From assembly GCF_008831285.2 (NCBI RefSeq), contig NC_045149.1:12466629-12530628 (forward strand): a DNA stretch of 64,000 nucleotides. The letters run 5' to 3'. This DNA comes from Nymphaea colorata (taxonomy: Eukaryota; Streptophyta; Magnoliopsida; Nymphaeales; Nymphaeaceae). The notes beneath the pieces are model-generated. The model did not search any database. It had not been told where the DNA came from and was given only the letters and a program-made list of their open reading frames with translations. The translations under genes and the position numbers were made by a program. Positions 52,601-61,529 of the stretch are shown here, one piece after another; positions within the stretch are counted from its first letter, which is position 1, and every line of letters starts with the position of its first letter.

Positions 52601-55600
52601 CATCTCGTGATCTTGATTTGCAGAAAACAGAGGAATGGAAAAGAGATGTGTACAATGGTCGGGGAGGCAGCAATTGGGCCACCTCCTAACCCTAAATCAA
52701 TAATATTAAACACATTTTACAGTATGGACAAGTATACCCTTCATCAGACAAACAAAATACAAGCCATTAGTAAAACAGTCCACCACATGTTTAAATAAGG
52801 GAAAGTGCACCTGGATTATACGTGTCTGGATCCAGATCCAGACATGTCAACTTCACGTTTTGACACTAGGTACCTTTTGGATTGGGTTTGGGTCAGACCC
52901 AGTTTGATCCAAAATTTTAAGTGAAAGGCTCGACCTTTCACTTTATGTTGTCATTGTTTTTAAAATTAATTTTTTGTGATCATTTGTATGAATTAGTGAA
53001 CTTATAGACCATATTGTTGATGCATATCTGAACTTATAAAATTCTTTTGTTTCAAATTTGTGGGTCACCCATGATTAGTTACAAATATGTGTGTGTGGCC
53101 TTACCATACCCCCTTATCCAGACCTGTACCTCTGACCCATGTGACTTAATTTTGATGCACATGTTACACATTAAAATTCAATAAATCAAATGAAGCTTTC
53201 ATTAACCTTAATTTAACTAACAAAAGTCTATAGTGATATGGAAAAAAGTGAAACCTCTAGCTTTAATAATAAAATTTGTAAGTTGCTAACCAACATGTTC
53301 TATGAAAAGAATAAAATTAATCATTTGCTATCTTGTTCTCAATACGACAACTAATTTGTTAGCTTACCATTTTACTCTAATCATATATGTCAAAAGTGCA
53401 TTGTTTGCCTAATTGCTGCTCTGTGTCAAGCATTCATTGTTTGCTTGCATCAGGACACATCAATTTTTTCTCCTGTTTTTGTTTGAACCTGAAAGGCTTA
53501 TTTTATTATACTTAAGACAGTTATCAAGCTGCATATGGGCAGACTGTTGCCCTTTGAGTTTTCGAAAAAGAATCTCAGAATTTCAAAAAATTATCTCCTG
53601 AATTTTTTATAAAGAATTACTGGTTCTCACGATAGAATTGTCTAGTTTGACCTCTGGGGTTGCCGAAGTTTGGTTACAAACAATCATTGTGCCCCTTCTT
53701 GTTCCAGTTTATTATAAGGTTTCACTGACATACCTTGTTTTTTCAGCTGTCCTCATTTGCATTTTTCTAATTTTTTCCCCTATTTGGTTCCATTAAAATG
53801 TAAACTATTGAGGTTATGAAGGATTCATTTAGAAACCAATGTTCGGGGTTCAATATGAATGTCAGAAACTGTTTAACAGGTGTGAGATTATGTATCTAAA
53901 AATCTAAACTTTATTTAGATTAGCATTATTAAAATTACATTCTGTCACATTTTCTACTTTTTCTCTGGACAGTATTAGTAGGATATTCAACATGAACTAT
54001 TTGGAAAATGATTTCCTATTCAAGGCAGTCTTTCAACATTAGAATGTGCAAGGCTTCACTTCAAGTTCTATTAAAAACATCATATTGTGGGCGCAATTAA
54101 TCATTTTTTGGTAGATTTGTGTTCATATCTTGCAGTTGGATTCTCAGATGACTCAATCAACTGGAAGACAACCCATGGTTTAGTCGCTTTTTATTTTAAA
54201 AGATTATCTGAATGATTTTATAACCAAGTATTTACGTAGCATGAGAAAAGACACCTCCATAAAATTGATGAAGTTTGGGTTTATTCTTTTCAATATCTGG
54301 TAAGTGAGGCAGCTTTTTATGATGACTGTAACCATCTTCATGGTTTAGGTCATAGATGGTGTTCTCCTCTGCCATGTAGTTGTTCAGAAACGTGTTCCAA
54401 ATTTTCTGCTTTTGCGCTGGTTAGGCCTCATTTTCTCTTAGTATGAACAGAAGTCATAGTACATTTTAATTTATTCTTGTTTTTCAAGTGGTATGGGTTT
54501 TGTGAAATCTGCAGTTGTGAACATTATGATTCTTCATTTATTCATTTTTGGATAAACCTGTTGCCTCATATCTGAGCAAATAATTAGTTGATTGTCTGTA
54601 AAGGTTTTCCCATATAGTTGGCAGCTTTATAGGCAAGACCACGATAGCAGACAGCAATTTTCTTGGAACTTGTTGCCACAGCCTATGTAGTTCATAGTGC
54701 TTGGAGACATCTGAATAATTGACTGAATATGTGAATAATGTCAGACCATCCACTGTATATGTATATACTACTTTTTTTTTGGCTCTATTTTGCGCTTCAG
54801 TAAATCTGTTTGTGAGAATGGAAATCTACTCGTTAATTGAAAAGTCATCTTTATTGTGCTTGCATCTAAAAAAATTCTGACATGTTTGAACAAATGGTTC
54901 AGTATTTAACAGTTTCAGAAATTTTATGTTGAGAATGTGGAAAAAAGAATAACAGACTTGTAGTTTGCATTTCTTAAATTACAGTGGACAGTGCAAATTC
55001 AGCCGAAGTTCCATGAAGATGCGAGCTACATGGACCAGTTAGTTCCTTTTGAGGAATGCATACAGTTACATTCTAGTGAACCATTGGTCGTGCAGGCCCC
55101 AGAATATATTCTTCTCACAAACAATGGGCGCACATTCAAGTTAGTACTGTTGACTGAAAGAATCATTGATTTATAGTTTTTTAAAAATTATGACTTGTCC
55201 TTTTCCTTTTTCAAAATTTTCCCTGAGTGCACTCTGTTCTGCTGCTCCAGCTGAGTCAAATTTCTAGGAGGGGTTCTGCACCTTTCACGTGTGATTCTCT
55301 TCCGAGCATTACTTTGGGACTTTAATTGATCACTGAGTTCAGAAATCTGTTAGAATAGAAAAGCCATTGGGTTTAATACTATACCAAAATTCAAACCTGT
55401 TTTTTTGATTGGTTGTTGCTTTCTTTCTGAATCTGACTGATTGCAGTTGGATTCAGGTTTCAAATTGCTTAACATCAAAAGTCGTTGAGATCCCTCTTTG
55501 GGAAAGGCTCTTTGGTCACCCCTCAAGTGGAAATAATGGAACCATAGTTACAAAAAACACTTCAAAAAAAAAAAACGCGATAAATAAAATTGCTGTTTAA

Positions 55601-57121
55601 AACTTTAAAAATGCATTTTTTTCAATTTTATTCATTTTATTCATGTTTTTGTTAATGACAAACAGTTTCCTTTCATTTTATAATTTTTATTTGTTGCAAA
55701 CCTACTTATTTTTTGATGTTTGTGTTATTACTTTCTCACTTATTTTCATTTTTCTTCATTATTAGTTTTTTTTTAATTTTTAAAAATTTGACGTATTTTT
55801 CCCATCTTTTTCGAGCTCACCGTATTATACCTGAGATAAACCTCTCCATTTAAAACTCGAGAAAGTTTTTTGTGACTATGGTTGAAACTATGCACATTAT
55901 CACCTACCTTAATATGGGAACTTTCTTTACTTTGTACATTTGACAATTTTTTACCTACATTATTACATATTTGTATCTGTTCAAATTGTTGTGCAAAAAT
56001 ACTCAACTTGATTTCCATCAATGATGATGGATGACTTAATGGAGGACCTTGCACTATTAATGAGTGTCCAGGATGCATTATTTAGGATGAGATGTTTTCT
56101 ACGGGTTCACTTCAACTTTCTTTTCAATAGTCTACTTTAATGCATTTGAATTTATGAAGCCTTTTTAATCTTTCTATCTACCTCTCTAATCCTTTACTGT
56201 GTATTTGCAGTATTGTCATAAACCCGACCAACCTCAGTCATGGGCTACACTATTTTGAAGTGTATGGCACAGATTGCAGACTTCCATGGCGTGGATCTCT
56301 TTTTAGGGTTCCTATTACTGTAATTAAACCTTTAACTTTGCAAGATAAGCCTCCCATTATTTCCTTTACTGGGATGGCATTTTCACCAGGTTGTGTTTCT
56401 ATATGAATCTGATCCACATATAAATGTTTTGTCCAATTTAATCCTGCCACTTGTTAATTATGATTGTATAGACATGCCTGTCACTTAGTAATCTTTTACT
56501 TCTGGGACAGGTTACATAGAGCGGAAGTTTATCAAAGTGCCCAAGGGTGCTACGTGGGTCGAAGCAACCATGAGAACATCTGGTTTTGATACTGCTCGGC
56601 GATTTTTTATTAATGTTGTTCAGGTATGTCTCTCTGAACATCATTCACACCTTTGGTCTAATAGCATTGCTGATGGAATCAATTACAGATTTGTCCTCTG
56701 AAGCGTCCGATCAAGTGGGAGAATGTTGTTACATTCTCATCTTCATCTCTTAAGAGATTTAATTTTCCAATTCAAGGAGGTCAGACTATGGAGCTTGCTA
56801 TTGCTCAATTTTGGTCGAGTGGCGTTGGCAGCAATGATGTTACATTTGTTGATTTTGAGGTATTCTTGTAACTGAAATGGCTGTTCTATTTATAAGCCTG
56901 TTTCATTTTTGTCATCATGGTGGGCACCACCTCTTCTCATTTTGTACTTTCTGAGATTTTGGTAAATACTATTGGGCTCCATAAGTAGATTTTCTGGCTG
57001 ATCAAATGTAATGAAAAATGGGTCATGGTCTATGTCACCAAGGTGCAGGGTGTGGGTGCCGGCGCGGCACATCTCAAAAAATTTAGGTGCGGCGAGAATA
57101 TTGATTATTATTATTATTAAT

Positions 57122-57167
<46 letters not shown>

Positions 57168-59735
57168 GACAAAAAATGGTCTCTAAACCACAAAATTATT
57201 AAATAACAAAATCAAAATTACAATTTGTTAATCATGATATCATTATCAATCATCAATTCAACATGATTTTGTTATACAAGATATGAGCATGTAGTATGCA
57301 CAGTTTATTATAGTATCAGCAAGTCGGAGAATCTAAAAGCTAGAGAAGAATATGGCATTTTACCACTGCAGCAAGAATAAAACTTAAGAAAATTTCACAA
57401 GAATCACAACTAATAGAATAGTACAAAGCCACCTAATAATATGAAGTCTCTCTAAGAAAACCTCTCTCGACCGACCACATAAACAAACCACAAGGTTGCA
57501 TCACTATTCCAGAAACGTAAACAGCACATTAAAATAGAGAACATCACACTAAACCAGAGGAAAATGCACTGCTGCACTAGACGAGACGAGACAGAACACT
57601 AGAACAGTAGAGTGAGAACAGCACACTAAAACAGAGACGAGACGAGACGGAACACTAGAACAGAGAGAAATCAAAATTGGAGCGTGATATCAGAATCAAA
57701 CAATAAAAAGAAAAATACGCTGCAAAGAGTGAGAGAGAGAGAGTTTACCTTCCTAAAATGCAGCGCAGATTGTGAGTGGAAAAGAAGTGGAAAGAATAGA
57801 GAGGATGGAGGTAGAAATCGGAGACTGAGAGAGCAGTGGACGCCGGTCGCCAGACGGAGAGCAGCGGACGCCGGTCGCAGCGCCGAGAGAGAGAGAAAGC
57901 AGCGTTGCAGCGGAAGGAGAGAGAGAGCAGCGGCAACACGAGAGACGATCATGCCCTATTTGTTAAAAATAAAAAACCCCAAAAAATGGACGGAAGAGGA
58001 CATGGTGCGGTTTGACTGCACCCAACTCGCGTTCGACGCTCGCGTCGAAAAAAGGCGATTTTAGTCAGCCGCACCCGACTCAACTTTGACCAGGTTGGGT
58101 GAGAATCTTGGTCTCGCCCGCACCTGCACCCGCGTCGCGTTGGCGCGGGTGCGAACGCGATGCGGGTGCGGGTCCAGAAATGGTGCACCCAGGTGACTTA
58201 GGTCATGCTTTGTCATAAAGTTTGCTGGCTCACTAGATATGCTATGGAACAAGGAGATGTGATGCCGATCTATGTTATCCTTCTATAATGTCTGAATTTG
58301 ATGGATAATAAAGTCTAATGTGTAAGATGCTGAATTGGGTTATGTAATCTGCTGAACTGCATCTAGGTTCAATTACGCAAATTGTGGTTGACGAGGTGAA
58401 CTCTTTTACGTGTCTGGAATTACTTAATAATTGAGAGGAGAATGGTTGTTTTCCAATAATGTTCAAGATGAAGTGTTATGACTTGATTTGAGGAGCCTCT
58501 TCTTGGACTCTCCACATTTTTCATGTGATTAGAAAGCCTACCGCAAAGAGACATAAGTTGGTTCAAAGCTGTGAATAAAGTACTGATTTTATTAAAAAAT
58601 AATTTGAAGCATCAGTACAATCTCCCATAATTGAAAGTTGAAACAAAAACCCTGAACACTCATATATGCATATGCACGCTAGTGCATATTTTGCATGCTA
58701 ACAATATATGGTTAAAGGATTTGTTAAAAGTTCATTTCTGAAGCTAGACGTCAGTTAATGTGACCATCAAAAAGCTGCTATGTGAATTCAAGACAGCTAA
58801 CCTTACTGATTAGATTACAGAACCTAACCACACGTACGTCAAAATTGTTGAACAACTTAAAAGTTCTCACTTTTATCTTTTTATTTTTTTTTGACGGACC
58901 ATGTCTTTAATGTTCCGTTCCATGGATGTAAAGTTAGTGCATATGAACATGTCGGCTATAAAGTTTCTCTAATCTAAGAATTTGGATTAAATTTATTGGT
59001 TTCTTCTTTGGTTTCGTTTTCTAATGTTTCAGTTTCACATGAAATATTTGTCCACATTTCTTAAAACTGATTATTCTGTTTCGTGTATGTTGTCGACAAT
59101 GAAATTATGTCACAAGATGGAATTTCATGGGATAGAAGCTGATCAAGAAGCTGTGATGCTTGATGGCAGCGAGGCACCTCTCAGAATTGAAGCTAAAGCT
59201 CCATTATCATCCGAACAACTTAGACCAATCGCTGTCTTAAAAAAGGCAAACCTTGTATCCAGTTGACTTTTTCTTTCTTGAGTTTAATTGAGTCTGTTTT
59301 GTCTACTTAATACCATCTGAAATTCTGCAGTTCGCATTTGATGAGAAATGCACGTGTAATAATTTTCAAAATTTTACCTTCAGATAAGGACTCCTTACCG
59401 GCCAAGTGATTGCAGTCTTTTCCCTCTTCCTGAAAAGCGTGACTTACTGCCTACTGGAAAGCAGATTTTGGCACTTATTCTTACGTGAGTTGTTGCTTCT
59501 CCATATTTCTTCCTTTCTTTCTTCATGTGATCATTTATTTGGTTCAAATTCTGTTTATGTATCATCTCCCTTGTTTTATCCATATTCATCTTTTTTGTTG
59601 CCCATATACTATTGCAGTTACAAGTTTAAATTGGAAGAGACAGCTGAAATAACTCCCAGATTGCCATTACTCAATAATCGAATCTATGATAATAAATTTG
59701 AATCACAGTTCTATATGGTTTCAGACTCAAATAAG
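25966..59735 (+). CDS. TPP2: tripeptidyl-peptidase II (partial; 22 exons, 3' end beyond window)
   Basis: Subtilisin-type serine exopeptidase (family S8) that releases tripeptides from N-termini, acting after larger proteases; known as a giant, mainly cytosolic complex. Exons: 25966-26143, 27467-27545, 27635-27708, 29182-29291, 29379-29459, 32548-32634, 32714-32856, 33514-33664, 34220-34342, 37664-37747, 37848-38035, 51051-51225, 51327-51448, 51557-51636, 51991-52049, 54985-55139, 56211-56389, 56511-56623, 56689-56859, 59117-59245, 59384-59484, 59618-59735. Sum 2700 nt, all phases consistent, 900 residues of a usual total near 1350. Catalytic Asp60 in IFDSGVDP, His287 in SPHATHVAG, oxyanion Asn385 in SSAGNNGP, Ser473 in NGTSMASP. 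The TPP2-specific region follows ([20 protein letters not shown], then [19 protein letters not shown]). His287 is followed by Ala where subtilases almost always have Gly. Start chosen at the first ATG before LPKEEIG-like sequence ([13 protein letters not shown]). Exon 20 borders are ambiguous. Confidence 0.95.
26144..27466. other. TPP2 intron 1
   Basis: 1.3 kb. GAGCCGATCTACTTGAGCTC-type sequence at about 26760-26910, rich in GAGCTC/AAGCTT motifs, looks like a degenerate dispersed repeat. Otherwise nothing recognised. Confidence 0.4.
27709..29181. other. TPP2 intron 3
   Basis: 1.5 kb. Contains (AAAT)n and (TA)n at about 28265-28323, then a stretch rich in CGCATCGCCTCACCTC (28340-28410) that resembles the GC-rich ends of small plant transposons. 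No coding sequence seen. Confidence 0.4.
30090..31802 (-). mobile_element. rearranged Tekay-type fragment inside the first TRIM LTR
   Basis: Reverse-strand Tekay sequence in a non-canonical order. Reading on the minus strand: integrase C-terminus and chromodomain region (31802 to about 31431), then gag start (about 31424 to 31105), then the middle of the LTR (about 31100 to 30090). Both inner junctions fall on short shared sequences (GCTCTCT at 31424-31430; a TTAAT.CATTCTTTTGCC stretch near 31093-31110). About 33 bp of the TRIM LTR are missing at the insertion. Coding pieces are frameshifted and dead. Confidence 0.85.
31940..32129 (+). repeat. TRIM LTR 2
   Basis: 190 bp, TGTAACACCTCAG to GGTTGTTACA, nearly identical to LTR3 at 32206-32395. 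It is used here as the reference length for the family. Confidence 0.92.
32206..32395 (+). repeat. TRIM LTR 3
   Basis: 190 bp, TGTAACACCCCAG to GGTTGTTACA, followed by the right copy of the TTAAA target duplication. Confidence 0.92.
33784..33832. repeat. (GT)n(TA)n microsatellite
   Basis: About 13 GT units followed by about 10 TA units in TPP2 intron 8. It accounts for the short Val-Cys and Tyr-Ile frames there. Confidence 0.9.
35455..35486. repeat. (GA)n microsatellite
   Basis: A run of GA dinucleotides inside the long-TIR element, followed by a purine-rich stretch to about 35605. Confidence 0.9.
35649..35756. repeat. 36-bp tandem repeat, three units
   Basis: Three exact-length units (35649-35684, 35685-35720, 35721-35756), each starting ATGTCACACAAATGCACC and differing at only a few bases. 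The period is a multiple of three, so one + frame reads a 12-residue repeat [12 protein letters not shown] with small variations. No start context or family supports a gene. Confidence 0.9.
36195..36376 (+). mobile_element. AT-rich MITE family, copy B (partial)
   Basis: From GATGCTTGTGTTATTAG to GACTACGGTTGA this matches the right half of the element at 55541-55882, including CGTATTATACCCGAGA. Its left half is replaced by the long-TIR element, which abuts it. Confidence 0.65.
36432..37013 (+). mobile_element. hAT-type transposon remnant, 3' end
   Basis: Starts at an apparent splice acceptor (TTTTTAACATAG) leading into a frame that reads [19 protein letters not shown], like the C-terminal tails of plant hAT/DUF659 transposases, and ends in an acidic run. 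The noncoding tail (36690-37013) matches 50525-50779. It ends TTTTTACAACTTTG, whose reverse complement CAAAGTTGTAAAAA resembles a hAT terminus. Confidence 0.6.
36436..36687 (+). pseudogene. hAT-like transposase C-terminal exon remnant
   Basis: About 83 residues with [20 protein letters not shown] and a final Asp/Glu-rich tail ending in a stop. The catalytic domain and the main dimerisation motifs are not in the window. The identification rests on the resemblance of the tail to plant hAT-derived proteins and is tentative. Confidence 0.5.
37025..37213. repeat. decayed MITE end related to the element at 10884
   Basis: CCTGCCACACCTGCATGC at the left and CTGTGTGACATAG at the right, with several GCACCCA motifs between. 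This resembles the right part of the element at 10884-11236. No target duplication found. Confidence 0.4.
38715..39090 (-). repeat. 3' LTR of the Copia element
   Basis: 376 bp, homologous to 43538-44000. Includes a GA tract at about 38766-38795 and, on the minus strand, a TATA box TATAAATA. Confidence 0.88.
39085..43378 (-). pseudogene. Copia gag-pol polyprotein, broken
   Basis: Minus strand. The gag N-terminus ([20 protein letters not shown]) is separated by an in-frame stop (43136-43138) from a long open stretch of 731 codons (43072-40877). That stretch has the CCHC knuckle [14 protein letters not shown], protease [13 protein letters not shown], and integrase with DVWGP, CDGGGEY and [12 protein letters not shown] marking D-D-E. 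RT continues in two further frames ([20 protein letters not shown]; then [11 protein letters not shown], where the catalytic YVDD is YVDI). RNase H follows ([15 protein letters not shown] ... DNQSAI ... [12 protein letters not shown]) and ends at 39085. Stops, frameshifts and the RT change make it inactive. Confidence 0.92.
43538..44000 (-). repeat. 5' LTR of the Copia element
   Basis: About 463 bp, longer than its partner because of a (GA)n tract of about 60 bp (from about 43592) and a tandem duplication of the CACATATAACAAAGATATT segment near 43815-43880. The outer end (TTTTAATG instead of TTTTAACA) is degraded. Confidence 0.85.
44001..44767 (-). pseudogene. Copia RNase H fragments
   Basis: The minus strand reads pieces such as [17 protein letters not shown]-like sequence (44180-44280) and, around 44470-44740, [12 protein letters not shown] and KMRCDNKTA-like sequence. 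These are typical of Copia RNase H. Frames are broken. These look like debris of one or two older Copia insertions abutting the Copia 5' LTR. Confidence 0.6.
45417..48577 (-). mobile_element. solo LTR of the Tekay-type family with perfect TSD
   Basis: 3161 bp from TGTCACACCCCGACC to GAGCGTTACA, the reverse complement of a complete Tekay-type LTR (compare 17715-20728). GAAGA occurs at 45412-45416 and again at 48578-48582, a 5-bp target-site duplication. No internal domain remains, so this is an LTR-LTR recombination product. Confidence 0.93.
48222..48410. repeat. GCC/GTC triplet repeat expansion in the solo LTR
   Basis: About 190 bp of mixed CGC-CGT-CGC triplets, corresponding to a much shorter GAC/GGC-rich stretch at about 17900-17945 in the full LTR. 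Poly-Arg, Ser-Pro and Asp-Gly frames across it on both strands are repeat artefacts. Confidence 0.9.
49106..49145. repeat. perfect 13-bp inverted repeat
   Basis: GGAGTCTATTCAC at 49106-49118 and GTGAATAGACTCC at 49133-49145 form a hairpin with a 14-nt loop, directly after the end of the old LTR. Function unknown. Confidence 0.85.
49330..49590 (-). mobile_element. second TRIM copy: one LTR and partial internal domain
   Basis: LTR 49401-49590 is 190 bp, the reverse complement of the TRIM LTR at 32206-32395 (GGATCCCAACCCGCC, CTTCGATACGAGACTAAAC). GCTCTGATACCAC at 49388-49400 is the primer-binding site in reverse. Upstream, CCCCAGGTCCGAGTGCTGAAA matches the TRIM internal domain. A second TCTGATACCATG lies at 49341-49352. 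The other LTR is not seen. Confidence 0.85.
49746..50340 (-). pseudogene. Copia reverse transcriptase fragment
   Basis: The minus strand reads [35 protein letters not shown] and [15 protein letters not shown], with the catalytic YVDD present. Further upstream is a broken [10 protein letters not shown]-like start. It is about 200 codons of an RT without the rest of an element, in TPP2 intron 11. It belongs to a different lineage from the Copia at 38715. Confidence 0.88.
50335..50779. mobile_element. hAT-like non-autonomous element with nested palindromes
   Basis: The right part (50525-50779) matches the noncoding tail of the hAT remnant at 36690-37013 (ATTGTTATGAATT, CACATATTTTTCTT, ACGTATCTTAAAG). 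It ends TTTTTGCAACATTG, whose reverse complement CAATGTTGCAAAAA resembles a hAT end. The left part is dense in GTATCGTACGATA palindromes and has a perfect 15-bp stem, CGATACACCACCTGT at 50387-50401 pairing with 50409-50423. Confidence 0.6.
52050..54984. other. TPP2 intron 15
   Basis: 2.9 kb AT-rich. CCCATGTGACTTA at about 53136-53148 and GTGCACCTGG near 52806 resemble the ends of the hAT-like MITE family at 10884 and may bracket a decayed copy. No coding sequence recognised. Confidence 0.4.
55541..55882 (+). mobile_element. AT-rich MITE family, copy C (most complete)
   Basis: A 342-bp element in TPP2 intron 16. The left end is ACCATAGTTACAAAAAAC. The right end is GTTTTTTGTGACTATGGT, which reads ACCATAGTCACAAAAAAC on the other strand, a near-perfect 18-bp terminal inverted repeat. 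Homologous copies are at 11876-12315 (inverted) and 36195-36376 (partial). No target duplication is clear and no coding capacity is seen. Confidence 0.8.
57030..58201. mobile_element. 1.2 kb hAT-like non-autonomous element
   Basis: The left end CTATGTCACCAAGGTGC and the reverse complement of the right end, CTAAGTCACCTGGGTGC, form terminal inverted repeats. They are flanked by GTCATGGT (57022-57029) and GTCATGCT (58202-58209), an 8-bp duplication with one mismatch. The termini match the 353-bp element at 10884. The interior has a (TA)n tract (about 57127-57162) and a GC-rich right third with many GCACCCG motifs. No transposase recognised. Confidence 0.75.
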
Positions 59736-60830
59736 GTAAATTTTCTTCTACCTGATAATTTTTTTTCCTAACAATTTTTGTGCTACAGTATTTGTGTCTG
59801 CTGGCTTGAGGTTGGGATTCCTTTATTCCTTATGATTGCAAAGATAAATAGGTTGACTTTTAGGTTTCTCTTCTTGACTGTCTAATGTTGCTTTTTCTGG
59901 GACCTACACTATGCTATTCTCAACTCTTTTCTTCTCTCCCATCTTCTAATCATGGGTATTTGGACCAGATTTTCAAGGTGGGAATTGTAGTTTATGTTTA
60001 GATTGTCTACGAATGCCTATGGGATAGATTTCAATTGCATGACCATTTTAGGTCAAAGACTTGGCTGCGTTATATTTCACCAATGGAAACATATGTTCAA
60101 AACTTAAAAATATATGTTTGTTAATTGTTGGGTCAAAATTCTGATAGAAAAGTTCATCAGTGAAGAAAATATTCCTTCAGAGAAAAAATGCTTCTACATT
60201 GTTTTTTGTTATGGGCTTGTAGCTTCAACCTGCGCAGTGCGTCACAAGGAAGACATGCAGCCATGGCATTGCACATGTTTGTAGAAGCAATTCGAAAGAA
60301 GGCGCCCTTGTGGGCAGACTGTCACAAGAGAACGAGAGTGCAACAAGAGCAAAGAAGACAATGGGTAACTTAAAGCAAGACTTACTAAAACAGTAAAAAG
60401 CAAGTACCCTTGGCACAATAGTCAAGAGGGGACTGAGTGTGCTTCTTACCTGCTGCAGGTGGAAGCATGTCAAGGGACTGTACATCTATTTATAAGGCCA
60501 TAGGCCCTTGTGACACATCCGGGGTTTTAGATAGGCTATGCAAGGGCTAATGACTACAAAATGGTTGGGTGCAATGAATCTCAACCACCTAAGTCATTGA
60601 TGTCCTTCGCAACATCATAAGCTTTGTGGTAGTCATTGAAATTTTTCTGGTATGACTACAGGTCTCAAGCTTCTTCTCATGTGGCTTCAGACTTTGGTTG
60701 GTCTTTCCACTTTGCTAGTCATCGAATAGTCTGGCTTCTACCTTTCCAAAAATGATTGTCTTTAACAAATTTATGGGGCCATTGGAATCCATGGTGTTTG
60801 CGGTTGCCTTCTAGTTGCAATCTCTAAGGG
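59736..60830. other. TPP2 intron 22, part before the Copia insertion
   Basis: 1.1 kb with no exon or repeat I can name. TPP2 coding should resume after the Copia element, beyond the window. Confidence 0.5.
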
Positions 60831-61114
60831 TGTTAGAATATGTTGTTGTGGGAACCGGGTCCATATCTGGACCCGGTTCTATGGGGCGCGGGTACCGAGG
60901 CGGGCTCGGTAGCCTAGGCGGCCTCTCCTCTCTCCCTCTATATATTGTCACTTATGTGTAAGTGTTGAATTAAGTGAATATAATTTTCTCTCTCCTAGGG
61001 TTGCGGTTTGCCCCTAGGTCAGAGCCTCCCCGTGGTTTTTCATCTCTTTCTGAGGTTTTCCACGTATATTGTGTGTTCTTTCTCTGCTCCCTTCTTGTGG
61101 TTCGTGTTTCTACA
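60831..61114 (+). repeat. 5' LTR of the intact Copia element
   Basis: 284 bp bounded by TG and CA. A perfect 12-bp hairpin GAACCGGGTCCA / TGGACCCGGTTC (60852-60863 with 60868-60879) lies 21 bp from its start. A TATA box lies at 60939-60946. Confidence 0.9.
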
Positions 61115-61529
61115 TGGTATCAGAGCCACCGCGTGTGAGATCGTTGGTGTGCAAGTAGTGTTTTTTCCACCGTTCTGGTATCGTGCCGCCTCCGTTGCCG
61201 TTTCCAGCGCCGCCGCTATTGCTGGTTTCAGTGCTGACGCCGTCCAGGACCGCCGCCGCCGTCCATCGTTCCCAGCGCCGCCGTCGTTTTTTTTCCGCCG
61301 CCCAGGAACGTCGCCGCCTGCCTTCCGTCGCCGCTGTCTCACTCCCGTCGCTGCTGCCTCGTTCTCGCCGCTGTGCCTCTTGTTGCTGTGATCAGGAACG
61401 CCGCCGCCGTTGTTCCCAGCGCTGCCCTGCCCCGCCGTCGCCGCATGCCTTCCGTCGCCGCTGCCTCATTCCCGTCGCCTCTGCCTCGTTCTCACCGCTG
61501 TGCCTCTTGTTGCTGTGTGCGTGTTTGTG

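Noticed and set aside
57684-58064. 126-codon frame in the 1.2 kb hAT-like element
   Set aside because: Arg/Glu-rich, overlaps a GAGAGA tract, no domain recognised. Mentioned only as a possible captured segment.
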